A stretch of 64,000 nucleotides of DNA from Erinaceus europaeus (taxonomy: Eukaryota > Chordata > Mammalia > Eulipotyphla > Erinaceidae), in NCBI RefSeq assembly GCF_950295315.1, contig NC_080171.1, positions 116,803,064 to 116,867,063 of the forward strand, given 5' to 3'. The notes beneath the pieces are model-generated. The model was not told where the DNA came from. It ran no database searches and saw only the letters and a list, made by a program, of their open reading frames with translations. The stretch's first letter is position 1. Each line of letters opens with the position of its first letter. Below are positions 10,326 through 20,640 of this stretch, one piece after another. The translations under genes and the position numbers were made by a program.

Positions 10326-10655
10326 TTCATATCTCTCTCTCTCTCTCTCTCTCTCAGCATTCTCTGGGGGAAGGAGAGTGGAGACAGGAAAGGGCTGCCT
10401 CTCCACAAAGAACCCACTGACAGTAGGTTTATCCTATGTATTTGTCCCTAACATAGCAAGCCTCCTGGAGTACCACCCCAAACAGATTTTCAGACACTGC
10501 CCACAGGATTCTCATGGGTGTCTCACATTTAACATACCAAACAAATAAGATCTCATCATTGTTTTACCCAAGTAAGAAAACCACAGTTTCAGTGTGGCCA
10601 AGATGGCTGAATACATGGACCAATCTGCACAGAAATGGATTTGAAATCCAAACTT

Positions 10656-10888
10656 TTTAAATATTGATTTTTCCCTTTTGTTGCCCTTGTTTCTCACTGT
10701 TGTTGTTATTGATGGTGTTGTTGTTGGATAGGACAGAGAGAAATGGAGAGAGAAGGGGAAGACAGAGAAGGGGAAAGAAAGAAAGACACCTGCAGACCTG
10801 CTTCACTGCCTGTGAAGAGACTCCCCTGCAGGTGGGGAGCCAGGATCCTTCCACTGGTCCTTGTAGTTTGCGCCACATGCGCTTAACT
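10656..10888 (-). mobile_element. SINE type A, antisense, head-truncated
   Basis: It runs from the tail (CCCTTTTGTTGCCC) to GCGCTTAAC, lacking the outermost head. Direct repeats GAAATCCAAACTT at 10643-10655 and 10889-10901 are perfect. Confidence 0.9.
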
Positions 10889-11142
10889 GAAATCCAAACT
10901 TCTACGGCAAGGGATAAAGGCCAGGATCTAGGTAGCAAGGACAGAGACCTTCTTCTTCTTCCAAAAAAGAAGCCTCTTTTCATGACAACGAACCACCATC
11001 TGGAAGAGAATCTCTAAGGTAAGGAGCTTTTTCCCCAGAAAGAGCAGAGGCAGACGATACTGATGTTCAGGAAACCCCTTCTTGCTGCAAGTTCATACCA
11101 CATACGTTACAACAATGGGAAGTCTTAGGAAACCAAAGCTGA

Positions 11143-11335
11143 CTGGCAAGTCAGCTCAGCTGGATAGTACGCCTGTTCTGTCATGCCTTGGCCCGGGTTT
11201 TAACCCTGCCCCTACCACCCTGGGGGAAGAAGCTTCAGAGCTGTGCTCTGGGAACCCAGTACACAGAAATATCTTGAGTGAAATCAGGGATGTGAGGCAG
11301 CATCTGATGGAACATTTCAAAGCATATAAATGTTT
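11143..11335 (+). mobile_element. Old tRNA-derived SINE
   Basis: GCTCAGCTGGATAGTACGCC head with a diverged B box (CCGGGTTTTAACCC) and a long uncertain 3' part. Confidence 0.45.
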
Positions 11336-11340
11336 CTCTC

Positions 11341-11405
<65 letters not shown>
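11336..11405 (+). repeat. (CTTT)n microsatellite
   Basis: About 17 CTTT units without interruption, directly next to the L1 tail that follows. Confidence 0.95.
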
Positions 11406-11775
11406 TTGCTTTACCCCATCTTGGATGGAGCTTGAAAAAAATCATGTCAAGTGAGATAAGTCAGAAACAGAAGGATGAATATGGGATGATCTCACTCACA
11501 GGCAGAAGTTGAAAAACAAGATCAGAAGGGAAAACACTAAGCAGAATCTGGACTGGAGTTGGTGTACTGCACCAAAGTAAAAGACTCTGTGGTTGGGGGT
11601 GGGGGGGGGGGGGGTTCAAGTCCTGAAACATGATGGTAGAAAAGGACCTAGTGGGGATTGTATTGTTATGTGGAAAACTGAGAAATGTTATGCATGTATA
11701 AACTACTGTATTTTACTGTCAACTGTAAACTACGAATCCCCCAATAGAGATTTTTTTTTAAAAAAGTAAAAACCG
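11406..11775 (+). mobile_element. LINE-1 3' end
   Basis: Sense copy of the L1 3' UTR: CATCTTGGATGGAGCTTGAA, AGTGAGATAAGTCAGAAACA, GCACCAAAGTAAAAGACTCT, a run of G at 11598-11614, then CCCCCAATAGAGA and an A-rich tail. Confidence 0.8.
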
Positions 11776-12202
11776 ACATATGCTTACAAATATGTAAAAT
11801 AAAAATAAAAAAGAGCATATCTTATTCCAGCAATGTTGGAACACCTGACAGCACTGGCCTGCATTTTGCACGCAACAAGGAAATGATGGAAGGCCCTAGC
11901 GTCCTTTTTAGTCAGGCCACGTGCCTTTTTATAGCTCTGGGCTCCATTGTTCACACGTCACACTAATCCCTGATCTGACTGTATTTGGAAATAGGCTACT
12001 TAAGGAGGTATTGGAGGCCAGCAAGGCCATAAGAGCAGTGGCTAAGCTTAGTTTTCCTGTCTCACCCTGTACCCTATGCCTGCTGACAGGGGTCACAGCA
12101 AGAAGGTAGCCATCCCCAGCACATGGAAAGAGGCCTACTGGAAACCAATCTTAGTGCATCTTGATCTTGGGTTTCCAGCTTCTGGAATTATGAGAAAATA
12201 AA
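11776..12202. other. Unassigned intron sequence
   Basis: No recognised gene or repeat apart from the A-rich start. Confidence 0.4.
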
Positions 12203-12391
12203 TGTCGGGGCTGGATTGTAGTGCACAAGGACCCAGGTTTGAGCCCCCAGTCCCCACCTGCAGGGGGAAAGCTTTTACTAGTGGTGAAACAGGGCTGCAG
12301 GTGTCTGTCTCTCTATCTCTCCATTCGTCTTGATTAATGGCTGTTTCTATCCAATAAATAAAGATAATAATTTAAAAAAGAAAAAAAAGGA
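12203..12391 (+). mobile_element. SINE type B, internally shortened head
   Basis: GGGGCTGGATTGTAGTGCACAAGG lacks part of the usual A box. B box GGTTTGAGCCC, CTGCAGGTGTCTGTCTCTC body and AATAAATAAAGATAATAA tail are present. Confidence 0.8.
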
Positions 12392-14439
12392 AGATAAGTG
12401 TCTACTGTTCAAGTCACTCAGTCTGAGGTATTCTGTAAAGGCATCTAGAGATTTCTAAAATATGGCTCGCGCACTGGACGTATGAGTCATCTGAATTCCT
12501 CCCCGTTGTCCTCCTTTAGTGCCCAGTGATCTCACCACGTCTCCACATCTGTTCTCACCTCACTCCTACTACTCTGACTCCATGATTTCTTCTGGATCTG
12601 CTGCCTTTCAATTGCAACTTTGATCTTCTCTCCAGCACATCCCCCGCCCCCCACACATACACATTCTTGTCCACCGATGTCTGCAAGATTGCTCCATCTA
12701 GACATTTAAAATAGGACTGTGTCACTCTTGCTGTTAAGTCTATGTTGTCACAAGTGACTTCCAGTGTGTTGTGCCTTCAGCATCGTGCAGAGTGCTAAGA
12801 ACAACTAAGCACAGCTTAGTTCATTAAGAGGAATCCACTGAGGACTCGAGAGAATAAGAGGACACGAGGGAGACCATTCAGATGGACTGGAATGAACTGC
12901 TGTATGCCAAGTGCTGATGTGATTAATATGGACACATGGGCATCAAACATCTGTTCGCAGTGGAAGTCATAGGCAACATTTTTGGGAGGAAAATAGCCTA
13001 CAGAATAGAACTAGCTTGTAGCTAGTGAGCACAGAGTCAAGATGGACCTAGAGATGTGTGCGTCTTTTCCCAGTCTGTGGGTCTGAAGTCCTATAAAGCC
13101 AAGGTCCCAAATGCACATTTCTAGAGTAAATGGGTAAGCAAGTCAAACAAGCTATTAAGTTCAATGACAGGAGAAGCCACTGACATTATTAATGGTTAGT
13201 AAGTCTTTTTTTTTTTTTTTTTTCGACTGAAAGATTACCAGACAGATCTACTCTAAATCCCAATAAGCAAGAACCCCTTTTTTTCTGAGCATGCAAAATA
13301 TGTTTTCTTGTTCTTTAAAGGGGACTAAGGCTTGGTTTTAAATCAGGCTACACACCTTTTATCAGTCTGACACCTCTCACCATGTCAAGCTGGCTTCAGC
13401 TAGCAATACTTCATTATATCCAAAAGAAAAAAAACCCCTTAATTTTGAGGGGAGAAAATCCAGTTCTGAGAACAGCATTAGTCTACAATTTAAAACAAAA
13501 TAAGGGCTAATGTTTCACGTTGTTTATATGCCCTACTCATACAGAATCAGGAATGTACTTTTTCTAACTCAGGCAGGCACTGACATTGGTAGGAACTGTA
13601 TTCACATATGCACACATGTACACAAACACTCACTCTCTCCCTCTTTCCCCCATGCACATAAAATCAAACCATGCTAAAGGGGAAAGGTTATCGTATTGAT
13701 CACAACTCTTGGGAGTCAATAGACAGTCCGTCTGACTTTGGAGGGTAGACATCACTTTGATCCTGAGCCTGTATCAAGTTCTGAAATGAAGAATTTAGTA
13801 CCATCATTTCCCACTTTAAAACCTAGAAACGATTTCAAAGAACATTATTTCATTACTTTTGGAGTAGGGAGAGAGAATCTACAGAAATTTCATTTAATCA
13901 AAAATCAAAGTAACTCTGGCATTGGAAAAAAGGCAGTTCACATAGCCAGCCAATGTCTGAGGTAACAACAGTGTGAGGTAAGGTCCTGATCCAACTTCTA
14001 CTGTTCTCACAATCCAAACAAAATGGGAAGTTCTTAGTTCCGCACAACAAATTCCAGCAGGACAAGGTAACCCTACACCTTTACTCAAACCCTTAAAGCC
14101 AGAGCACTATTAGATATACTTAAATGAAATGAGCAAGAGTCCCTGATGATGTCCTTCCACCTGTTGTCAATACAGCCCAGAGCAACATTCTTTGTATTCA
14201 ACTCAAATCCACCCAGACCTGATAAATGAAGCCAGCCTGATATAACTGTATGTGTTACATTGTTAATGTCATTGGGGCCAAGACCTAACATCCCGATGTG
14301 AATTCTCTGAGTTAGTGACATTGCAGATGTGATGTGGTGTGCTAGTCTGTGAGGTAACATCATTAAAGAGAACAGCCATTCGATATGGGTTATACCAGAT
14401 GGTTCTTTGGAGCTAATCAAACCATTCTTTCATCATATA
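12392..14439. other. Repeat-poor part of GNAL intron 1
   Basis: About 2 kb with no SINE or L1 that I can recognise and no convincing exon. A poly(T) tract lies at 13206-13223. Confidence 0.5.
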
Positions 14440-14652
14440 TTTATTTTATTATTGGAGAAAGAGAGAGAGGGAGAAAGAAAGGAGGAGAGGGGAGGTAGAG
14501 AGAGACAGAGACAGAGGTAGAGAGAGACACTTGCAGCCCTGCTTCACCACTTGTGAAACTTTCCCCTTCCAGGTGGGGACTGGGGGCTTGAACCTGCATC
14601 CTTGTGTGCTGTAATGCGTGCACTTAACCAGGTGTGCCATCACCTGGCCTTG
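14440..14652 (-). mobile_element. SINE type B, antisense
   Basis: TTATTTTATTATTGGAGAAA start with GA-rich body, then TTGCAGCCCTGCTTCACCAC and GTGCCATCACCTGGCC head end. Confidence 0.85.
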
Positions 14653-14869
14653 TTTTTCTAATTTCTTATTCTTGCAGTGGATGAGCCTTTTCAATTTGAA
14701 GATTTAAATGCTCTGTCTAAAATAAAAAATTTCACTCACTTACACGAAAATTATGGAGTTAGTCCTCATGGCATAGACCTAAACTATCTTCCTTAAAGCT
14801 CACAAAAGTTCATATTTTAACTATGCACACCTATAACACATACGCAATTTTTTTACTTAAAATTTAAAA

Positions 14870-15077
14870 GGCGGTTCCGGGCGGTGGCGCACGTAGTTGA
14901 GCGCACACATTGCAGTGCATGCGGACCCAAGTTCAAGCGCTCGATCCCCACTTGCCATGGAGAAGCTTTATGAGTGGCCAAACAGTACAACAGGTGTCCT
15001 TCCCTCTCTCTCTATCTTCCCCTTCCTTCTCAGCTTCTGTCTCTATCCTAAATAAATGAAATATAAAAAAAAAAAAA
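14870..15077 (+). mobile_element. SINE type B
   Basis: GGTTCCGGGCGGTGGCGCAC head, TTCAAGCGCTCGATCCCCAC B-box region, pyrimidine-rich end and AAATAAATGAAATATAAAA tail. Confidence 0.88.
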
Positions 15078-15884
15078 GCAACAAGTAACAGACTTCAGGA
15101 AAAATATTCTCTGTTAACGGATAAAAACACGTATGCTTGTTACGGGGAAACAGAAAACACTAGCAGACAAACCACATGGGTTTGTGATTTTAAAACGCTG
15201 GTGATTTTGCGTCTGTTTTCTTGGTAAGGGGCGCGCGGGGGGGGGGGGGGGGAGCTTGCCCCTGCCATTCTGCTCCTGGTGCTGAGTGGTGCGAGCTTGC
15301 TCACAGGACCAGGTGCCAAATCGCCAGCCAGTGAAGCGGATTTCTCCAAAGTCAGCAAGCCACCCCCACCGGCAAGCTCTCTTATGCCGTGATTGGAATA
15401 AAAGCTTTGTGGTCAGGGAAGAAAGGCCTTATACATCTCCTTTCATCTGTGTCCCTAAAAAGTGCAGCTTGACGACTACGGTTGCAGGAAGTGAGATGCT
15501 TTGATTTCGCCATCCCTGGGGAATCACAGATTGAGGAAATAAATCAATGGTTGCGAGGGTGGGGGGGGGGGAGGTGGAGAGAAGAAGAGACATTCCCAGA
15601 GAGCCTTATACTATTCATAACGGGGAGCCAAACATCCCAAAAGAGTGGTGCAAAAAAGCAGCCTCACCGGGTGGTGTGTTGGAATCAATGATGATGATGA
15701 TGCCACTCAGCTTTCCAGGATAAAGCAACCGCCGGGTACCCCATGAGGGCTTGTCGCCCCCCCGCCCCCGCTCCAGTTCCGGGAGCAGCCCCGACCCCGA
15801 CCCCCTCCAGGGTCTGCAAGACCCGGGCAGCGCGCGGAGAGGCCGGGCTCCACCCCCGGGGCTGGCGCGCTCCCCGCCCGCGGC
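15078..15884. other. Start of GNAL intron 1
   Basis: Intron sequence directly downstream of the splice donor on the minus strand. It contains a G run (15238-15252), a second G run near 15560-15571, and, next to the exon, GC-rich sequence that is still part of the CpG island. No further exon is seen. Confidence 0.6.
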
Positions 15885-15890
15885 ACCTAC
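15885..15890 (-). other. GNAL: Splice donor of GNAL XL exon 1
   Basis: Minus strand reads CTGCTCG|GTAGGT. It interrupts the glycine codon after the conserved LLLL, giving phase 1, the expected junction for joining to the P-loop exon. Confidence 0.88.
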
Positions 15891-16215
15891 CGAGCAGCAG
15901 CAGCCGGTGCGTCTGCTGCAGGTCGCGCTTCTGCTCGCGGAGCATGCGGTCGATGCCCCTGCTCACTTTGCGGGCCTCCCGCTCCGCCTCGCGCTCCTCG
16001 GCGCGCAGCTGCTCCGAGCGCCGCCGCTTCTCCTTGTCCGCCCGGGCCGCGCTCCCGCCGGCGCCCCCGGGCAGCGGGGGCCGGGCCGCGGGCGCCGAGA
16101 CCCGGGCGAGAACCTGGGCCGGGCGGGCGCCCTCCGCCGGCGGCTCCTCGGCTTGGCCGGGCGCGTCCTCTGAGTCCCCGAAGAGCAGCGGCCGCAGACT
16201 GTAGCACAGCCCCAT
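15891..16215 (-). CDS. GNAL: GNAL first coding exon, long isoform (XL-Golf alpha N-terminus)
   Basis: GNAL encodes the stimulatory G-protein alpha subunit coupling olfactory and striatal (dopamine D1, adenosine A2A) receptors to adenylyl cyclase at the inner plasma membrane. This exon supplies only the N-terminus of the long isoform. It begins with MGLCYSLRPLLFG, continues through a variable proline/alanine-rich stretch (about residues 14-60), then a charged region rich in Lys, Arg and Glu, and ends in KVSRGIDRMLREQKRDLQQT followed by HRLLLLG, the alpha-N helix that contacts G beta-gamma just before the P-loop encoded by the next exon. The coding part is 325 bp: 108 codons plus one base. The frame is open through the donor, but that extension is intron. 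The start is the ATG at 16213-16215, chosen because MGLCYS is the recalled N-terminus of the human long form. The variable stretch appears shorter than in human. No later exon is in the window, as intron 1 is tens of kilobases in human (recalled). Confidence 0.93.
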
Positions 16216-16572
16216 GTGGGCGCGGCTCGGGCCGAGGCTGGGTGGGGAGTGAGGAGAGACCAGCGGGGGCCTCCGGGTGCCCGAGCTGCTCAGGCCGCCG
16301 ACCCCCGGGAAGAGGAAGGACGGGCGGGGGCTGCGCTCGAACCTGGCGCAGCGCTGCGGGCCGCGGGCTGCCGCTGCGGGGCCGGGGCGTGGCGGGCCGG
16401 GGGCCAGGGCCGCAGCCCCTCAGTGCACCGGAGGCCCATTTTGCATCTTCTGCTGGGTGCAGGGGGTGCTGGCCGCCGGGGCTGGAGATCACCTGATGGG
16501 CGGAAAGCTGACCGAGCCGACCGGCCTTGGCGAGCCCGGCCCTCAACGCCGCTCCCCCGGCTTGCCCTCCTC
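16216..16572 (-). promoter_or_regulatory. GNAL: 5' UTR and proximal promoter of GNAL XL
   Basis: GC-rich, CpG-dense sequence directly upstream of the start codon on the minus strand, containing several GGGCGG/CCGCCC-type boxes. Open frames here on both strands are what GC-rich DNA gives by chance and do not look conserved. Confidence 0.6.
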
Positions 16573-16717
16573 ACCGTAAATACCTCCGGCGGACCGGCTG
16601 CCCTTACCGTAATTACCTCCGTCCAGTCCAGCCGGCTCTCACTACCGTAAATATTGTCCCGGCCACCCTCTCAAGCCCGTCCACAAAGCTGTGCGCGTGG
16701 GTCTGCGCACCGTAAAT
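16573..16717 (-). repeat. Degenerate array of ACCGTAAAT boxes upstream of GNAL
   Basis: ACCGTAAAT occurs at 16573-16581, 16644-16652 and 16709-16717, and ACCGTAATT at 16606-16614. Spacings are 33, 38 and 65 bp, the last near twice the first. Units one and two also share ACCTCCG and a later CCGGCT, so this looks like an old minisatellite. On the GNAL strand the box reads ATTTACGGT. I do not know a factor for it. Confidence 0.65.
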
Positions 16718-16744
16718 GCAGCTGCCCAGGTCCAGCGCGCGGCT

Positions 16745-16773
16745 GCAGATTGGGCAGATTGGGCAGACTGGGC
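16745..16773 (-). promoter_or_regulatory. Tandem CCAAT boxes
   Basis: A 9-10 bp unit (GATTGGGCA) is repeated about three times. On the GNAL strand it gives two CCAAT sites at 16749-16753 and 16758-16762, about 540 bp upstream of the start codon. CCAAT is the core site for NF-Y, but function here is inference. Confidence 0.45.
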
Positions 16774-16833
16774 ATCCGGGGCTGCTTCGCAGCACCTCAA
16801 CTATCACCGTGGACAGTGGTAGGAATGTTAGCC

Positions 16834-16994
16834 TCTCTAGATTTCTCTGTGTCCTATCCAACAACGACAGCAGTAACAATAACAACAACAGCAGCAAGCG
16901 CAACAAAAGGGAAAAAATGGCCTCCAGGAGCAGTGGATTCATAGTGCAGGCACTGAACCCCAGCAATAACCCTGGAGGCAAAAAAAATACCATC
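16834..16994 (+). mobile_element. SINE type A 3' half, long variant
   Basis: ATTTCTCTGTGTCCTATCCA, then a CAA-rich stretch, then an extra module ATGGCCTCCAGGAGCAGTGG...CCCCAGCAATAACCCTGG before the A-rich end. The head is missing. The same extension occurs at 55655-55735. Confidence 0.7.
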
Positions 16995-17084
16995 TATCGT
17001 GAAGAAAGAGAAATGATACCCGTGTGTCCACAATTGTACTTTATTAGCCCCTCCCCCTAATAAAATTGAGAAAGAAATAGACAG

Positions 17085-17190
17085 GAGTCATCTGGTAGGG
17101 CTCACACGTTGCCACACCACAACTTGGGTTCAAGCCTCAGGTCCCCAGCTCTGGTACCCCCTCTCATTTTCTAAGAAAATAAAGAAATGT
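17085..17190 (+). mobile_element. Old tRNA-derived SINE
   Basis: TCATCTGGTAGGGCTCACAC head and TTGGGTTCAAGCC B box, ending AAGAAAATAAAGAAA. Confidence 0.5.
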
Positions 17191-17371
17191 TCTATCATCT
17201 ACTACCGTGTTAATTGGTTATTCTATCAGTCTGTTAACATAGGCACTACCAGGACTCTCCCTTTACTAGAATAATGCTGTTTTCATCTAAGCAGTATTTT
17301 TACTTCTTTTCTTTTGGTCTAACCCCAACTTTAGTACATAATGTTAGAAAAAAATTCAATCAATGCATTGA

Positions 17372-17628
17372 TTTTTTTCCTTTAATTTTTTTTATTGGGG
17401 GATTAATGGTTTACAGTCAACAGTAAAATACAATAGGTTGTAACACTCCCCAGTTTTCCAAAGAACAATTCAACAACTACTAGGTCCTCCTCTGCCATAG
17501 GATCCAGAACCCGAACCTTCCCCCATCCCCACCACCCCAGAATCTTTTATTTTGGTGCAGTACACCAACTCCAGTCCAAGTTCTGCTTAGTGTTTTCCCT
17601 TCTGATCTTGTTTTTCAACTTCTGCCTA
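17372..17628 (-). mobile_element. 5'-truncated LINE-1 3' UTR, antisense
   Basis: Poly(T), TTTATTGGGGGATTAATGG, GGTCCTCCTCTGCCATAGGA, TTTTGGTGCAGTACACCAAC. Direct repeats CAATGCATTGA (17361-17371) and CAATGCATTAA (17629-17639) flank it. Confidence 0.85.
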
Positions 17629-17657
17629 CAATGCATTAACTTTTATCCTTTAGACAT

Positions 17658-17941
17658 TTTTAATATTTATTTATTTTCCCTTTTGTTGCCCTTGTTTTTT
17701 TATTGTTGTTGTAATTATTGTTGTTGTTATTTATGCCATTATTGGATAGGACAGAGAGAAATGGAGAGAGGGTGGGAAGACAGAGAGGGGGAGAGAAAGA
17801 CAGACACCTGCAGACCTGCTTCACCACCTGTGAAACTACTCCTTTGCAGGTGGGGAGCTGGGGACTTGAACCGGGATCCTTGAGCCCATCCTTGTGCTTT
17901 GCGCCACCTGTGCTTAACCTGCTGCGCTACTGCCCGACTCC
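17658..17941 (-). mobile_element. SINE type A, antisense
   Basis: A complete copy from TTTTCCCTTTTGTTGCCC to CTACTGCCCGACTCCC, with short direct repeats GACAT on each side. Confidence 0.9.
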
Positions 17942-18046
17942 CGACATACATTATTTTTCTTAATAATTCCATGTTTTCCTTAGGAAATAACTAGAAGTGG
18001 TATTACAGGTCAAATTGAATTAACTACAAAACAAAAAAAAAATGCC

Positions 18047-18950
18047 ATTTGAGGAGCCAAGATGATAGCAAAATAGCAGATTACATTTCTTTTGCTTCCA
18101 AGACAACAAAAACTACAACAAACAGGGAAAATCCCAATTAGAAATCTTGGCCAAACTACAACAGAGAACGGGTACATAGTGAGGACACAGAGGCTTAAGC
18201 TGCAAAGGCGAATATGCTGGTTACACTGCCCCTATAGCCCCATTCTGCTTGCCAGGCTCCTGGGGCAGGCACTGCCAAGACTGGCTCCTTGAGCCCCCGC
18301 AGCCCAGCCTACCACTGCCCTGCTCCCATCCCCAGACACACCCCACCTCTAATCCCCTTTGTGCCCACACTTTACAACAATGGAGGAAAGAAGACAAAAG
18401 GGATGTCATGTGAGCTTTGCAGGGTAGCCTCCCAGAGGATCAAAGAAGCTTGAAAGTCACCATATTGGAGTTCAGTTTCCATAGCAACACAATCTAGGGG
18501 GTGGAGCAACTCAGAAATACTCTATTCACTCGACTGCCTGCCAGAATTTCCCTCTGAGTCTGCAGTGCCTCAGAAACTTCAAACGACTTTGCTGTTCCAT
18601 CGTCTCAGCGAGACACTTTTGTGACAGTGAACCGCGGGTCACTGCTCCAGGCCCAATTAAACACAAACACCTAGTCTTCATCAGAATTAAGCATGATCGA
18701 AAGCCAGAGCAAAGAGCCTGCAATGTTGAGCTTAGGACAGCATATTGGGGAGAAGACTTCCTGAGGAAACTCAATGACACGAACAGTTCTACAGGTGAAA
18801 ACGTGAAAATGTGAGGAAAGCATGAAGTCAGCCATATTAGAAATTGGAGAGATTAATAAGATAGCAACTAAGTTAAATACAATAAAGGAAAATACTCGAA
18901 GAAAGACAGATGCCAAAGTTCAAACTGGAGGATAGCATAGGAGGAAGTAT
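18047..18950 (+). mobile_element. LINE-1 5' UTR / ORF1-start fragment
   Basis: GAGGAGCCAAGATGATAGCA resembles the usual start of a mammalian L1 5' UTR. Near 18800-18900 the text resembles the beginning of ORF1 in degraded form. Both strands are full of stops. Confidence 0.5.
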
Positions 18951-18968
18951 TTTAAAAAAGAGAAGATA

Positions 18969-19222
18969 ACTCGCACATGGTGCAAAGTGCAAGGACCAGC
19001 TTAAGGATCCCAGTTCGAGCCCCGGCTCCCCTCCTGCAGGGGGATCACTCCACAAGTGGTGAAGCAGGTCTGCAGGTGTCTATCTTTCTCTCCTCCTCTC
19101 TGTCTTCCCCTCCTCTCTTGATTTCTCTCTGTCCTATCCAAAAATAGTGACAGCAATAACAATAGTAACAATTAAAACAAGTGCAACAACAATGGCAACA
19201 GCAAACGGGGGGAAAAAGACAG
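18969..19222 (+). mobile_element. SINE type A, head-truncated
   Basis: CGCACATGGTGCAAAGTGCA, CCCAGTTCGAGCCCC B box, GGTCTGCAGGTGTCTATC, TTTCTCTCTGTCCTATCC and a CAACAA-rich tail. Confidence 0.85.
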
Positions 19223-19267
19223 CTCATGATGATTGAAAGTCTAACTGAATAGCAGAAATAAGAGAGA

Positions 19268-19310
19268 AAGTATTCAGAAATATATGTATATATATATATA
19301 TATATATATT
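19268..19310. repeat. (TA)n microsatellite
   Basis: TATGTATATATATATATA-type tract. Confidence 0.9.
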
Positions 19311-19836
19311 TGTAAATTTCACTTTTTTTGTTTTTCACTTTTTTATTGAGGGGGTTAATGCTTTATAGTGCAATCGTTGACATACTTGTGCAATTTCATT
19401 ATGTAACAGGCCCTCAAAGTTTTCTTCTCTCTTCCCTTCCACTCTCCCTACCCAGAGTCCTTTGCTTTGCTGCCATGTACCATGTCCCATCCATGTTGCA
19501 CTCTGTGCTCTCCCTCCCCATCCCTACTTCATTTAAGTCCCGCTAATAAGTGGGATCATTTGTACTATGACTTCATTAAGGAAATGTGAATCGATATAGA
19601 GTTTTGTTCTCACATGGTATACATTTCCACATTTCCCCAAGACAGATGTCAGTAGATCTCCCCCTCCAAGCTGCCACCCTCCTCCACCACAGGGGACTAG
19701 GATCTCAGCTCCCACTTAACACCCCTGCTGAGCCCCAGAAACTACCACAACAGACCAGATTCCACGGAGCTTTCACCATTTATCAATCAGCCTTTGCTAT
19801 ATCCCTTATATCTTACTTAGAAGTGAGATCACCTGG

Positions 19837-20109
19837 TAGTCAGGCAGTAGTGCAGCGGGTTAAGCACACGTGGCCCAAAGCGCAAGGACCGGCAGTAGGA
19901 TCCCAGTTCAAGTCCCGGCTCTCCACCTGCAGGGGGATCACTTCACAAGTGGTGAAGCAGGTCTGCAGGTGTCTATCTTTCTGTCCCCCTCTCTGTCTTC
20001 CCCTCCTTTCTCCATTTCTCTCTGTCCTATCCCACAACAATGACACCATCAACAACAACAATAATAACTACAATAACAATAAAAAAGGGAAAATAAATTT
20101 TAAGAAAAA
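19837..20109 (+). mobile_element. SINE type A
   Basis: Complete: TAGTCAGGCAGTAGTGCAGC head to AACAATAAAAAAGGGAAAAT tail. Direct repeats AGAAGTGAGATCAYCTGG near 19820-19836 and 20110-20126. Confidence 0.9.
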
Positions 20110-20640
20110 GAAGTGAGATCATCTGGTACTAGTCTATCTCCATTTCCTTCTGGCTTATTTTGTTCATGTTCACGATTCTCTCCTGTCCTACTGATGTAGA
20201 ATAAGATCGTGTTTAATCATTTCTGGCAGCTGAAAAATATTCCATTGTGTTTACAGACCACAGCTTTCTTAACCACGCATTTGTTGTTGAGTACTTGGGT
20301 TGTTTCCGTATCTGGGCTACGACAGCTAGTGCTGCTAAATAACATAGATATGCACAGATGCTTCAGACATTTGTTTTTGTGTTCTTTGTATTGATACCTG
20401 AGAAAGGTATTGCTGAGACCCTGTTCTCAACTCTGACACCATCTTCTCAGATAATATTTTTGTCCAACTCCATGTTAGCTATCAGACTCAAGCAACAACT
20501 ACAAGTCACAGGCCCCTAGGAGCATACCTAAAATCGACTCCCTTACTTCTTCTGTGGTCCACCCTTAGATCCCTATTCTCATCTGCTCTATTCCCTGTTC
20601 ATTAGTCATTTTGTCCTGCTTTATATCTTTTTTAAACTTA

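Larger units (their letters stand above)
15690..16790. promoter_or_regulatory. GNAL: CpG island over the GNAL XL promoter and first exon
   Basis: About 1.1 kb with very high G+C and dense CpG, in sharp contrast to the roughly 40% GC around it. It spans the first exon, the splice donor and several hundred bases upstream of the start codon. On the minus strand I see no good TATA box, as is usual for such promoters. The transcription start cannot be placed from sequence alone. Confidence 0.85.

Noticed and set aside
14870..14960. tRNA genes suggested by A and B boxes
   Set aside because: The boxes belong to SINE heads throughout the window. No cloverleaf with an intact acceptor stem was found.
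15685..15884. Extension of the GNAL frame past the splice donor
   Set aside because: The open frame continues by chance into intron. The GTAGGT donor and the conserved LLLLG boundary place the exon end at 15891.
15743..16204. Long plus-strand frames across the CpG island
   Set aside because: They are shadows of the GNAL exon and of GC-rich DNA with few stop codons.
16216..16715. A divergent gene starting from the GNAL CpG island on the plus strand
   Set aside because: The frames there have no splice sites or recognisable domains, and the plus strand soon enters a SINE tail at 16834.
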